The position numbers and the translations under genes were made by a program. Of a stretch of DNA of 64,000 nucleotides, positions 55,695 to 64,000 are shown piece after piece. Each line of letters starts with the position of its first letter. Position 1 is the stretch's first letter. Under the pieces are notes generated by a model. It made no database searches. It was given only the letters and a program-made list of their open reading frames with translations, and was not told the DNA's origin. The stretch is from Alphaproteobacteria bacterium (GTDB lineage: Bacteria; Pseudomonadota; Alphaproteobacteria; Paracaedibacterales; VGCI01), in NCBI GenBank assembly GCA_016870095.1, contig VGCI01000002.1:1-64000 (forward strand), given 5' to 3'.

Positions 55695-57218
55695 ATGAAT
55701 ACAAATTTAATTTTCTTTAAACTTTTTACCCTAATCTATATTTTTGCAAATGCCTCATCTTCTATAAATGCTACTGAAAATTTATTACCCTCAAAAGATC
55801 CCCATGAACAGGATGATAGGCAACATCACCATCATTTATGTCACGTTTTAACGACCCTAAAATTTGATGAACACCATTTTAAAACACCGACAACACTCGA
55901 AAGTGCAATACAAAATGGCGCAAAGATAGTTCACGATACGACAGTTGCCACAGTACGCTCCAGTTTAGAAGGGGACAAAACAGCTGTCTCAACCCCCCCA
56001 CGCACATCTTCTTTAAGTTCTCTCGCTTCAGTACCGGGAAAGGTAGTAGCTTATTTTATAAATAGTTTGCCATATGGACAAACAACACCTCCTCGCTCAC
56101 AATCAACCCCTATTCTTTCCTCAGATCTTAGCTCCGACTTTGTAATGATCCCTCAAGCTACTTCATTTTACTCTCCCACACTTGATGAAAATTATGAAAA
56201 TTTGTCTTCCAGAAGTAGGCGCTCGAAACCACCCTCACGGATTGTCATTTCTTATGATGGGGGAGGTGTTCGCGGAGCTATTGGAGCTAACCTAACCCAA
56301 AGGTTAGAAAAACTAACGAATAGATATATTAGTGAAATAGGGGATAGCGCTGTCGGAACTTCCATTGGAGGCATGATGGTTCTTGGTTATACAACATCTG
56401 CTGATGGCAAAAAACCCATCCTGGATGGAAACAGCACACAAGCTATGTTTGAAGCAGAATTTGAAGAATTACTGAATCCACGTTGGCAATATAATTACCT
56501 CGGAAAATTTTATGATGCTGCATCGGGGCTTCTCTATTCAAAGTATCCCTCTGCCCCTATTGAAAACCTATGTCGCAAAAACTATGGGGATTATACCTTA
56601 GGAGATTGCCTGATCCCAACCTCAACGACTGCATTTGATCCCAATAATGATACGCCTTTTATCTTTTCAAGCGACAAAACACCCTTTTATAAAACTTGGC
56701 AAGTTGCCCGTACAACTTCAGCAGCTCCCACCTACTGGAATCTATTTCGCCCCGATATCAATGGAAACGTTGATGGACAACCTTATCTTGGTGACGGCGG
56801 ACTTGTATATAACAACCCAGCAATGCTTGGAATTTTAGAAGAAAAAAGAAGAAATCCTAATGGATTTAACCTCGATAACGTTGTTCTCTGGTCTGTTGGC
56901 ACCGGTTGGGCAGATGTTGAGAATAAACTTGCAACAAATGCGGGACTGTTGCGTGCCGCGCAACCGGTTTTGAATGCTGCTATTAACAGTCAAGTCAAAG
57001 GAACAGAGCAAGCCATGGTCACTCTGTTGAAACCAGAAAACAATTTTAGATTGAACCCAAAACTCAAGAGAACTATTCCTCTTGACGAAGCAAATTCTGA
57101 AATTTTTCAAGAATTGAAAGAAGCTGCCGAAACGCAATATGAAATTATTGATAAATTTATTGAACACGAAGCCGTGCGTCAAAAATTAGAAGAACCTCGA
57201 AGATCTGATCTCTTTTAA
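55695..57218 (+). CDS. Exported patatin-like phospholipase
   Basis: A 507-residue protein with a signal peptide (residues 1-26), then about 150 residues rich in Ser, Thr, Pro and His, then a patatin domain. The oxyanion loop is DGGGVRGAIG (about 188), the nucleophile motif GTSIGG (about 221) and the dyad Asp in LGDGGLVYNNP (about 366), so it should be active as a lipid acyl hydrolase. Secreted patatins are common virulence factors of intracellular bacteria (ExoU, Rickettsia Pat1). The signal suggests Sec export, possibly followed by type II or autonomous release. It stands alone with GGAGAA upstream and an AT-rich promoter region. Confidence 0.88.
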   Translation: MNTNLIFFKLFTLIYIFANASSSINATENLLPSKDPHEQDDRQHHHHLCHVLTTLKFDEHHFKTPTTLESAIQNGAKIVHDTTVATVRSSLEGDKTAVSTPPRTSSLSSLASVPGKVVAYFINSLPYGQTTPPRSQSTPILSSDLSSDFVMIPQATSFYSPTLDENYENLSSRSRRSKPPSRIVISYDGGGVRGAIGANLTQRLEKLTNRYISEIGDSAVGTSIGGMMVLGYTTSADGKKPILDGNSTQAMFEAEFEELLNPRWQYNYLGKFYDAASGLLYSKYPSAPIENLCRKNYGDYTLGDCLIPTSTTAFDPNNDTPFIFSSDKTPFYKTWQVARTTSAAPTYWNLFRPDINGNVDGQPYLGDGGLVYNNPAMLGILEEKRRNPNGFNLDNVVLWSVGTGWADVENKLATNAGLLRAAQPVLNAAINSQVKGTEQAMVTLLKPENNFRLNPKLKRTIPLDEANSEIFQELKEAAETQYEIIDKFIEHEAVRQKLEEPRRSDLF

Positions 57219-57332
57219 AAGTTAGCCAATTGTTACTCCTATTTATTTATTCACACATCCATAGGATGTATTTGTGTCTTGCCGAATCGATACCTATTCG
57301 TTATTCTCTGAACAAAAAAAGGAGTTTCCGGA

Positions 57333-58859
57333 ATGGTAGGTCGTGTCTATTCGGTTGCTTTTCAAGGCGTTGATGTCCTGGAAATTGACGTACAAGTCCA
57401 AACATCCACTGGCCTTCCGGCCTTTCACATTGTCGGCTTGGGAGATAAAGCCGTCACAGAATCTCGTGAACGCATACGCGCCAGTTTTTATACACTGGGC
57501 ATTGCTCTTCCCGCCAAACATATTACCGTGAACCTAGCACCAGCAGATGTTCAAAAAGAAGGGTCGCATTATGACTTACCCGTTGCTCTTGGACTTATGG
57601 TTATTATGGGCATTTTGAGTCCCGAAGATATTGCCGGATATACAGCATTAGGCGAGCTTGGGTTGGATGGTTCACTCGCACCCGTATCTGGCATTTTACC
57701 AGCAGCTATCAATACTGTAGCATCCGGACGGGGCCTGATTTGCCCCGCAAGTTGTGGAAGTGAAGCCGCATGGGCGGGTGATCTTGAAATTCTCGCTGCC
57801 CCCACCTTATTGGCCTTGGTGAACCACTTTAAAGGAACCCAAGTCCTGTCGCCTCCTCAACTGAAAATACCGGATTTATCTTTAAAAGCATCTCTGGATT
57901 TATATGACATTCGCGGTCAAGAAATGGCAAAACGAGCGTTAGAGGTCACAGCTGCAGGGGGACATAATTTGCTCATGATGGGCCCACCCGGTGCCGGGAA
58001 GTCCATGTTAGCCGCACGATTGCCGGGAATTTTACCACTTCTCGAACCTGCTGAAGCTTTGGACGTGACAATGATTCATAGTCTTAGCGGCACATTACCG
58101 GAAGAAGGGCTCATCCGCATTCGCCCCTTTCGTGACCCTCACCATTCTGCATCCTTACCCGCTATGGTCGGTGGTGGTATTAACTGCAAACCCGGTGAAA
58201 TATCATTGGCTCATCTGGGTGTCTTATTTTTAGACGAATTGCCCGAATTTAATCGATCCACTCTTGAGGCTTTGCGCCAACCCCTGGAGACAGGACGAGC
58301 TGTTGTTGCCCGTGCAAATGCCCATATAACTTATCCGGCTCGTGTTCAAGTTGTTGCAGCCATGAACCCCTGTCGATGTGGATATTATGGAGATTCCTCG
58401 CGAGAATGCGCTCGGGTGCCCCGTTGTGCTCAAGATTATCAAAATAAAATCTCCGGCCCTCTTCTGGATAGATTTGATATGACCATTGATGTTCCCGAGG
58501 TCAAAGCCACAGAACTTGTAGGCAACCCCCCGCGAGAAAGAAGTGCCCATGTGGCCGCCCGGGTTTCCCGAGCACGAGCCATTCAACGGGAGCGTTATCA
58601 AACGTTAGCGCCAAAAATGAGCATCCTACTTAATGCGATCGCAGATGGTGATATCCTCTATCAGGTTGCCACTCCCGATGAAGACGGGCAAAAACTTCTG
58701 AACCAAGCCATGGAAAAAATGAAACTTTCAGGGCGCGGTTATCATAGAGTTTTGCGGGTTGCCCGAACCCTGGCCGACCTTGACGGATCCGCCACCGTAA
58801 AGCGCTCTCATATTGCCGAAGCTCTTGGATATCGACGCTTACCCTTCGTGAAAGTGTGA
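57333..58859 (+). CDS. comM: ComM/YifB-family Mg chelatase-like ATPase
   Basis: A 508-residue AAA+ protein. The N-terminal domain (STGLPAFHIVGLGDKAVTES, ITVNLAPADVQKEGSHYDLP) is followed by the ATPase with Walker A MMGPPGAGKSMLAARLPG (about residue 215) and Walker B GVLFLDELPEFNR. A zinc-finger-like CRCGYYGDSSRECARVPRC lies after it. ComM is a helicase that moves branch points during natural transformation in other bacteria. AGGAG lies eight bases before ATG. Confidence 0.93.
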   Translation: MVGRVYSVAFQGVDVLEIDVQVQTSTGLPAFHIVGLGDKAVTESRERIRASFYTLGIALPAKHITVNLAPADVQKEGSHYDLPVALGLMVIMGILSPEDIAGYTALGELGLDGSLAPVSGILPAAINTVASGRGLICPASCGSEAAWAGDLEILAAPTLLALVNHFKGTQVLSPPQLKIPDLSLKASLDLYDIRGQEMAKRALEVTAAGGHNLLMMGPPGAGKSMLAARLPGILPLLEPAEALDVTMIHSLSGTLPEEGLIRIRPFRDPHHSASLPAMVGGGINCKPGEISLAHLGVLFLDELPEFNRSTLEALRQPLETGRAVVARANAHITYPARVQVVAAMNPCRCGYYGDSSRECARVPRCAQDYQNKISGPLLDRFDMTIDVPEVKATELVGNPPRERSAHVAARVSRARAIQRERYQTLAPKMSILLNAIADGDILYQVATPDEDGQKLLNQAMEKMKLSGRGYHRVLRVARTLADLDGSATVKRSHIAEALGYRRLPFVKV

Positions 58860-58923
58860 GGGAGGAAGAAAATTATGGGCTATCGCTTCGCTCCGCGTAG
58901 AGACAAAGAAATGTAGGAATCGG

Positions 58924-59637
58924 TTAAGAATGTGGCGAGAGGTCAAAGATTAATATTTCTGCTTTTTCATGGGCTTGAAACTCAAGAGTTGCCTCATCTC
59001 CAAAAGCACCATCACCTTGGAAAAGATTTTTACCATTTAGGGAGATAGATCCCCGAGCCATCTGAATCCAAACCATCCGGTTACTTTCAAGAGAGTGAGA
59101 ATAGGATTGTTCCGAATCCAAATCCAAAACATAAAGTTTCGCATCTTGCTGAATTTGAAGACTATTTTGATCTCCTTGAGGAGAAACCAATAATGTTAAT
59201 TTCCCGGCCTTTCGCACACTTTGAAAATTTCTTTGTTGATAGGATGGTGTCAAACCTAATTGGTCAGGAATAATCCAAATTTGCAAAAGATGCACAAAGT
59301 CATGTGCTGAAGGATTAAATTCACTATGAGTTATGCCAGAACCGGCGCGCATTAATTGCACTTCCCCTGGTACGATAATAGAACCTGTTCCCAAAGAATC
59401 TTTATGTTCTAACGACCCTTCTAAAATGTAAGTAATAATTTCCATATCCTTATGAGAATGGGCAGAAAAGCCTTGTGCGGGGTTCACGATGTCTTCATTA
59501 ATAACCCGCAAAGAGCCAAAATGCATAAAGGTGGGATCCATATAAGATCCAAAGCTAAAGGTATGTTTGCTGTCTAACCAAGAAATTTTTTTGGCACCAC
59601 GATCTTGACTTTGTCGAATCTGAAGCATGAATGTCAC
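58924..59637 (-). CDS. Pirin-family protein
   Basis: A 237-residue cupin. The N-terminal metal site is in GFSAHSHKDMEIITYILEGS with HKDSLG and MRAGSGITHSEFN, the YhhW/pirin signature. Some members oxidise quercetin, others act in stress response; the sequence does not decide. Single gene, cytoplasmic. Confidence 0.9.
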   Translation of the reverse strand: MTFMLQIRQSQDRGAKKISWLDSKHTFSFGSYMDPTFMHFGSLRVINEDIVNPAQGFSAHSHKDMEIITYILEGSLEHKDSLGTGSIIVPGEVQLMRAGSGITHSEFNPSAHDFVHLLQIWIIPDQLGLTPSYQQRNFQSVRKAGKLTLLVSPQGDQNSLQIQQDAKLYVLDLDSEQSYSHSLESNRMVWIQMARGSISLNGKNLFQGDGAFGDEATLEFQAHEKAEILIFDLSPHS

Positions 59638-59712
59638 CTATTAGATTATAAACTTAAAGGTTAAGAATGAGAGAAATTCTTATCCAGGTCAATGACCTCA
59701 AAAAACCTTGTT

Positions 59713-60297
59713 TTATTCGGCTTTATATTGCCAACATGTTGTCAAGTGATCGTTAACCATACCGACGGCCTGCATAAAAGCGTATATAATTGTACTGCCC
59801 ACAAACGTCATTCCCCGCTTTTTTAAGTCTTTTGATAATGCATCACTAATAGGTGTCGCTGTCGGGATATCATGCATTTTTTTCCCATGATTTTTAATAG
59901 TTTTCCCCTTCACAAAAGACCAAAGATATTTATCGAAGGAGCCAAATTCATTTTGGATTTCCAGAAAACATCTTGCATTTTTCCGCGTTCCGTAAATTTT
60001 TAGTCGATTGCGAATAATGTCAGGATTGTGTAGCAGTTCTTCCAACTGGGCATCTGTCATTTTAGCAACTTTTTGAAGGTCAAATTGATGAAAAGCTTTG
60101 CGATACCCCTCACGTTTTTTCAGAACCGTTTCCCAGCTCAAACCTGCTTGTGCCCCTTCTAAAATTAACAACTCAAATAACTGTTGGTCATCATGAACGG
60201 CCACGCCCCATTCACGGTCATGATAGTCCCCATAAAACTCCTTCCCCGCTTGCCCACCAAAACACCGCACTTTTCCATCTGTTCCTATGACTGTCAT
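59713..60297 (-). CDS. tag: DNA-3-methyladenine glycosylase I
   Basis: About 194 residues. Start ATG 60297 overlaps the upstream gene as ATGA; a longer frame to 60468 lies inside that gene and is rejected. The Tag signature is clear: the zinc Cys in VRCFGG, then YHDREWGVAVHDDQQLFELL and LEGAQAGLSWETVLKKREGY, with the second half ending VGMVNDHLTTC. It removes 3-methyladenine from DNA. It lies at the end of the ccm-led operon. Confidence 0.94.
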   Translation of the reverse strand: MTVIGTDGKVRCFGGQAGKEFYGDYHDREWGVAVHDDQQLFELLILEGAQAGLSWETVLKKREGYRKAFHQFDLQKVAKMTDAQLEELLHNPDIIRNRLKIYGTRKNARCFLEIQNEFGSFDKYLWSFVKGKTIKNHGKKMHDIPTATPISDALSKDLKKRGMTFVGSTIIYAFMQAVGMVNDHLTTCWQYKAE

Positions 60298-60728
60298 TTG
60301 CAAACCTCGTATTCTGCTAAAAGCTGATCTATTTCTGCTTCCTGTAATGGTCTCAAGAAAACCGAAGATAAATTTTCCAAGCCTTGATCTGGACTCATAA
60401 GATAAACAGGAATGTGGTGTTCTTGGCAAAATTTGAGCTCCAAATTCACCCCCCAAGAAGTTTTCCAACCCTCCATCGCAACCAAAATCATCCCCTTCGA
60501 GGCTTTTAAAAAACTAAGAAGGTAATCCATAACGATTTTTCGACGATCTTCAAGAGAGGAAATATTTAAGTCTTCAACAAATTGTTTGCTGTAAACAATT
60601 GGCGAAAAAACGGGGATACCTTGCTTAATAAATGCGATTGTAATGTTTCGGGATACATTAAAGCGATTCGTCTCTTCCTCTAACGTTCCCTTATGAGGAC
60701 CTGCAAGATAATAAAGGCCTTTTTCCAT
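60294..60728 (-). CDS. DUF1937 family (nucleoside deoxyribosyltransferase-like) protein
   Basis: A 144-residue protein with the DUF1937 pattern: YLAGPHKG at the N-terminus, FIKQGIPVFSPIVYSKQFVE in the middle and MILVAMEGWKTSWGVNLELK towards the end. The fold is that of nucleoside 2-deoxyribosyltransferases, so a nucleotide substrate is likely but unproven. It overlaps tag by four bases and lies 26 bases after the ccm operon. Confidence 0.75.
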   Translation of the reverse strand: MEKGLYYLAGPHKGTLEEETNRFNVSRNITIAFIKQGIPVFSPIVYSKQFVEDLNISSLEDRRKIVMDYLLSFLKASKGMILVAMEGWKTSWGVNLELKFCQEHHIPVYLMSPDQGLENLSSVFLRPLQEAEIDQLLAEYEVCK

Positions 60729-60754
60729 GATTATTCCTCACAATTTTTTTTGAT

Positions 60755-62986
60755 TTAACCATTTTTTCCAGGTCGTGCCAATACTTTAAACCCAATAAAA
60801 ATTCCGACTACCGCGAGGAGAAAAAGCCAAGGTCCAAACCACAAAATGTAAGTACTTGAAGATACCGGAGGAGTTGTAATGATTTGAGATCCATACTTTT
60901 TAACAAACTCATTTACAATTTGTTCGTCTGTTTCCCCTGCCCGCACGGCTTTTCGAATTTGGATTCGCAATTGAGCCGCAGACTCAATAGGCGACTCATC
61001 TAAAAGTTGTCCCTGACATGTCGGGCAAACCATTTTCTGACTCAAAATCCGTGCACGCTCTTCCATTGAAGAGTCTGACAATTGCTCATGAGCATCAATA
61101 CCCCACGTCGGAAAGGCAAGAAGCAATAATAAGGGACTTAATTTTGACAGACCTCGAAACCGCTTAAGGCAAGCCACGCCCCCCCCTATAACAACCAGGA
61201 GCATTCCGATCCATAAAAGATTGATGAACGGCTTATAATAAGCGTGAATGCTCCATTTCTGTCCTTCGTACTCTTCGCCAATGGTGACATAAATATGGTT
61301 GAGCCAACCAAATCCCACAGAGCGAATGGCAGATTCACCATGAATAACTTTTTGTGCCCAATAAAATCGTTTCTCAGGCGTTAAAGGAAGCCCATTTTCA
61401 AGATCAAGAGTTGCCCGATGAGCTGTATAATTCGCCCCTTCCCGAGAAGTCACTTGCTGTAAAGTTAAAGAAATAGGCCCAACCCTGATCTTATCTCCAA
61501 TTTTAAGCGCCTGAATCATTTCCTTCTCCCCCAAACTTGACCCAGCCATACCCAAAACGGCAATGCCAATTCCAAGATGGCTTAAAATTGTCCCCGAAAA
61601 AATTTTGCGTTTCTTCACAGCATATCCAAGCGTCGATACGGTTACCCAAACAGCACCTGCAAATGCCGCCAACCCCAGAGCGTGGCTTATACTTAAGCCA
61701 AAACAACTTATAAGAATTGTAACGCAGAAGAGAGGAAGTACCCATTTGAGAGAGGACGTTGGCAATCCGTTAGATGCCCAAATATACCAAGGACCTAAAC
61801 CTGTCAGTACTAATAGGGGCAACATCATGGGAACAAATGTTGCCGTATAATAGGGAGCTCCTACTGTAATCTTCTCGCCAAATGCTTCCAAAATTAACGG
61901 ATAAAGTGTTCCCAAAGCCACCGTTAGAACACCTGTGATTAAAATCAAGCTCATCAATAAAATGAGGCCAGATCTTGACAAGGGAAGTGTGGGGACTGGG
62001 GATCGCATCATGGGAAGACGCCACATAAAAAGGCCTAAAGCCGGAAAAACCAGCAGGGACGATAAAATCAAAATAAATGCCCCTCGTTCCGGGTCAACAG
62101 CAAAATTATGGACAGACGTCAAAAGACCAGAACGAACAAGAAAGGTACCAAATAAGCATAAAGCAAACGTCAGAATACTTAAGAAAAGTGTCCAGGCTCG
62201 TAAGGCTTTCGTTGTTTTGTGCACGACAATCGTGTGAACTAAAGCTGTTCCCGTTAGCCACGGCATTAATGCCGCATTTTCCACAGGGTCCCAAAACCAC
62301 CAACCACCCCATCCTAATTCATAGTAAGCCCAAAAGCTGCCCAAAGCCGCTCCAAGCGTAAGGAAAGTCCAAGAAGATAAGATCCAAGGACGTATAAGTG
62401 TTGACCAATCATCTGGAATTTTTCCGTTTATTAAGGTCATGATTGTTAAAACAAATGGTATCGAAAAGCCCGCATACCCCAGGTAAAGAATGGGGGGATG
62501 AACGGCCAGACTCGGATCTTGAAGCAGAGGATTTAAATCTTGCCCCTGAAGGGGTATGGGGTCTGCCACAGCAAAAGGATCACAAGTCATCAGTATAAAG
62601 AGCAAAAAACCGAAATTCATAAATCCCATGAGGGGAGCTATTAGAGAATATGACTCATTTCTATTGTTAAGTTGACTTAAAAGAACTGCACCATAAGCCG
62701 TGAGAATCAATACCCATAAAAGCATGGATCCTTCATGATTTCCCCATACGCCCGATATTTTATAAAGAAGTGGTTTGTGAGTATGGGAATGCTGAAAGAC
62801 AGACAACAAGGAAAACTGATCCGTCACATGGGCATAGAGAAGTAAGCCAAATGCAAAGGCAACAAACATCAATTGCCCCCATGCTAAGCGACTGGCCCAA
62901 TGATAACGACCGGGTCCAAAAGCTTGTAATCCTGCAATAAGAAGAGCGATTCCTAAAAACGCTTCGCCGGTGTAGGCAATGATCAT
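60755..62986 (-). CDS. CcmF-CcmH fusion, cytochrome c haem lyase components
   Basis: About 743 residues. Residues 1 to about 615 are a complete CcmF with many transmembrane helices and the haem-handling WWD motif in YELGWGGWWFWDPVENAALM. The last 130 residues are a CcmH domain with a second export-like hydrophobic segment (SPLLLLLAFPTWGIDAHEQL), the redox motif MVCPTCQGQ (Cys about 654 and 657) and a C-terminal membrane anchor (YILWFGPWLFLLAVVGIFIG). CcmF and CcmH form the haem ligation complex; here they are one chain with no stop or start between them. CcmG, usually encoded between them, is absent here. ATG 62986 overlaps ccmE as ATGA. Confidence 0.93.
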   Translation of the reverse strand: MIIAYTGEAFLGIALLIAGLQAFGPGRYHWASRLAWGQLMFVAFAFGLLLYAHVTDQFSLLSVFQHSHTHKPLLYKISGVWGNHEGSMLLWVLILTAYGAVLLSQLNNRNESYSLIAPLMGFMNFGFLLFILMTCDPFAVADPIPLQGQDLNPLLQDPSLAVHPPILYLGYAGFSIPFVLTIMTLINGKIPDDWSTLIRPWILSSWTFLTLGAALGSFWAYYELGWGGWWFWDPVENAALMPWLTGTALVHTIVVHKTTKALRAWTLFLSILTFALCLFGTFLVRSGLLTSVHNFAVDPERGAFILILSSLLVFPALGLFMWRLPMMRSPVPTLPLSRSGLILLMSLILITGVLTVALGTLYPLILEAFGEKITVGAPYYTATFVPMMLPLLVLTGLGPWYIWASNGLPTSSLKWVLPLFCVTILISCFGLSISHALGLAAFAGAVWVTVSTLGYAVKKRKIFSGTILSHLGIGIAVLGMAGSSLGEKEMIQALKIGDKIRVGPISLTLQQVTSREGANYTAHRATLDLENGLPLTPEKRFYWAQKVIHGESAIRSVGFGWLNHIYVTIGEEYEGQKWSIHAYYKPFINLLWIGMLLVVIGGGVACLKRFRGLSKLSPLLLLLAFPTWGIDAHEQLSDSSMEERARILSQKMVCPTCQGQLLDESPIESAAQLRIQIRKAVRAGETDEQIVNEFVKKYGSQIITTPPVSSSTYILWFGPWLFLLAVVGIFIGFKVLARPGKNG

Positions 62987-63426
62987 GGACCTTTCTCCCC
63001 CCGAGGTTTCCATCGTCCATTCTCTTTTAAAGCCTCGGCGACATCCCGCGGCATATAATTTTCGTCATGCTTGGCAAGAAGATATGTTGCTTGAAAAATA
63101 CCATCTTTAGATAGGGTACCTTCCGCCACAACACCTTGACCTTCTCGAAAAAGATCGGGAACAAGCCCTCGATAACGAACGGGAATTGTCATAATTCCAT
63201 CTGTCATTTCAAATTTAATCTCTAAGTTATCGCTTTTTTCAAGACTTCCTTCTTTGACCATGCCCCCTAATCGAAAGGGCTTAATTGGTTTTTTTGCCAA
63301 AGCATCCGTCGGCATCATAAAGTAGAGGAGATGGTCGTTCAGCGTGGTCAAAACAATAAGGGCAGAGCCACTTAAAAATAATGTCAAAAGACCCAAATAC
63401 CAAAGACGTCGCTTTTTAAGTGTCAT
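62983..63426 (-). CDS. ccmE: Cytochrome c maturation protein CcmE
   Basis: A 147-residue haem chaperone with an N-terminal membrane anchor (LWYLGLLTLFLSGSALIVLT) and an OB-fold domain. The haem-binding His is in LLAKHDENYMPRDV. Starts within the 3' end of ccmD (11-base overlap). Confidence 0.95.
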   Translation of the reverse strand: MTLKKRRLWYLGLLTLFLSGSALIVLTTLNDHLLYFMMPTDALAKKPIKPFRLGGMVKEGSLEKSDNLEIKFEMTDGIMTIPVRYRGLVPDLFREGQGVVAEGTLSKDGIFQATYLLAKHDENYMPRDVAEALKENGRWKPRGEKGP

Positions 63427-63562
63427 CAGAAGTCCATTGCCGCAATTCTTGGTAAGCTTTGCGATCCTCTTTTACCACCCAGAAGGTCAAAAGTGTGAAT
63501 ACAAAAATTCCCAAAACGTAAGCTGCTCCAACGAAAAAAATATGAGGAGAAGACAAATCCAT
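63416..63562 (-). CDS. ccmD: Haem exporter protein CcmD
   Basis: A 48-residue protein beginning MDLSSPHIFFVGAAYVLGIF, with one transmembrane helix and a short charged tail (VVKEDRKAYQELRQW). This is the CcmD layout and position, between ccmC and ccmE. The ATG overlaps the ccmC stop (TGATG), and the stop overlaps ccmE by 11 bases. Confidence 0.88.
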   Translation of the reverse strand: MDLSSPHIFFVGAAYVLGIFVFTLLTFWVVKEDRKAYQELRQWTSDDT

Positions 63563-64000
63563 CACTCTACCTCTTGGTGACGAGAAGACCATTCTCGAAT
63601 TTGAAGCGCCTGAATTTTACGCCGATTCAGCTCTGTGCGCAAACGAAGAGCACTCAATGCAAACCCCCCGGCTGCAAAAGCAATTGCCATACATAAGAGC
63701 GGCGTTAACAGGGTCCAATGAATAGCGGGTTTGGCAAGTCGTAACACACTGGCCGGTTGGTGAAGGGTATGCCACCACTCCACAGACCACTTGATGATAG
63801 GAATATTGACCCACCCCACTAAAGCAATTACAGCTCCTGCCGTAAGGCCTTTTTCCTCCTCCTCAAACGCAGTCACAAGTGTCCAATAACCACCATATAA
63901 AAAAAAGAGAAGAAGCATAGATGTCAATCGAGCATCCCAAGCCCACCATGTCCCCCAAGTCGGCTTCCCCCAAATTGCTCCCGTCCCCAAACTCACAAAA
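63562..64000 (-). CDS. ccmC: Haem exporter protein CcmC (5' end outside the window)
   Basis: The last 146 or so residues of CcmC. The WWD motif is in KPTWGTWWAWDARLTSMLLL, followed by IALVGWVNIPIIKWSVEWWH and two more helices. The frame stays open to the window edge, and an in-frame GTG at 63996 is internal, so the true start lies beyond. CcmC loads haem on CcmE. Confidence 0.94.
   Translation of the reverse strand, partial: FVSLGTGAIWGKPTWGTWWAWDARLTSMLLLFFLYGGYWTLVTAFEEEEKGLTAGAVIALVGWVNIPIIKWSVEWWHTLHQPASVLRLAKPAIHWTLLTPLLCMAIAFAAGGFALSALRLRTELNRRKIQALQIREWSSRHQEVE

Noticed and set aside
60298-60468. N-terminal extension of tag
   Set aside because: The extra 57 codons lie inside the DUF1937 gene and precede the conserved Tag start; ATG 60297 in an ATGA overlap is the natural start.

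Overview
The window looks like chromosome from an alphaproteobacterium with an intracellular or protist-associated lifestyle; Holosporales (Paracaedibacter/Odyssella-like) or a Rickettsiales-like lineage fit best. The basis is low GC, a three-subunit proton-translocating transhydrogenase (pntAA/pntAB/pntB), CcmCDEFH cytochrome c maturation, many decayed insertion sequences, secreted LRR and patatin proteins, and an F-type conjugation cluster laid out like the rickettsial integrated conjugative elements. The taxonomic call is inference from gene content; no rRNA gene is present.

Region 1 (1-6,070) is an accessory graveyard: an IS end that truncates a secreted protein gene, a secreted leucine-rich-repeat protein, a secreted charged coiled-coil protein, an IS6-like remnant, a short MITE-like element of about 88 bp, a frameshifted DUF4917 (SIR2-like) gene, an IS5-family element with two amber stops, and an ISNCY-type transposase remnant.

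Region 2 (6,075-25,489) is a nearly complete F-type type IV secretion/conjugation operon read on the minus strand: HTH regulator, replication-initiator-like protein with a DnaA N-terminal domain, traL, traE, traK, pilin, traB, traV, traC, traW, traU, trbC, traN, traF, traH, traG, traD. Two plus-strand insertions interrupt it: a RelBE-type toxin-antitoxin pair between traW and traU, and a four-helix membrane protein between traG and traD, where F plasmid carries entry exclusion gene traS. No relaxase (TraI) or integrase is visible. Five exact-length 23-bp tandem repeats lie inside the initiator-like gene and look like iterons. Two more HTH_17 paralogues, a decayed LysR gene and AT-rich DNA lead to tRNA-Thr(CGT) at 27,990, whose 3' end faces the island and is the probable integration point.

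Region 3 (28,078-64,000) is mostly core genome: an unknown cytoplasmic protein, a periplasmic DUF3857/transglutaminase protein, pntAA-pntAB-pntB followed by a GNAT enzyme, a serine hydrolase and plsY; a small membrane protein; the full glycine cleavage system (gcvT-gcvH-gcvPA-gcvPB) with an upstream lipoprotein; ispH, rnhA, tRNA-Ser(GCT); a lipoprotein-type peptide deformylase with ppiD; tpiA; a LonB-like protease; a glycerophosphodiesterase with glmS and glmU; a secreted patatin; a ComM-type AAA protein; pirin; and a ccmC-ccmD-ccmE-ccmFH operon followed by a DUF1937 gene and tag. The most distinctive points are the internal iterons, the TraS-position membrane protein, the CcmF-CcmH fusion, the lipoprotein deformylase and the broken SIR2-like gene.
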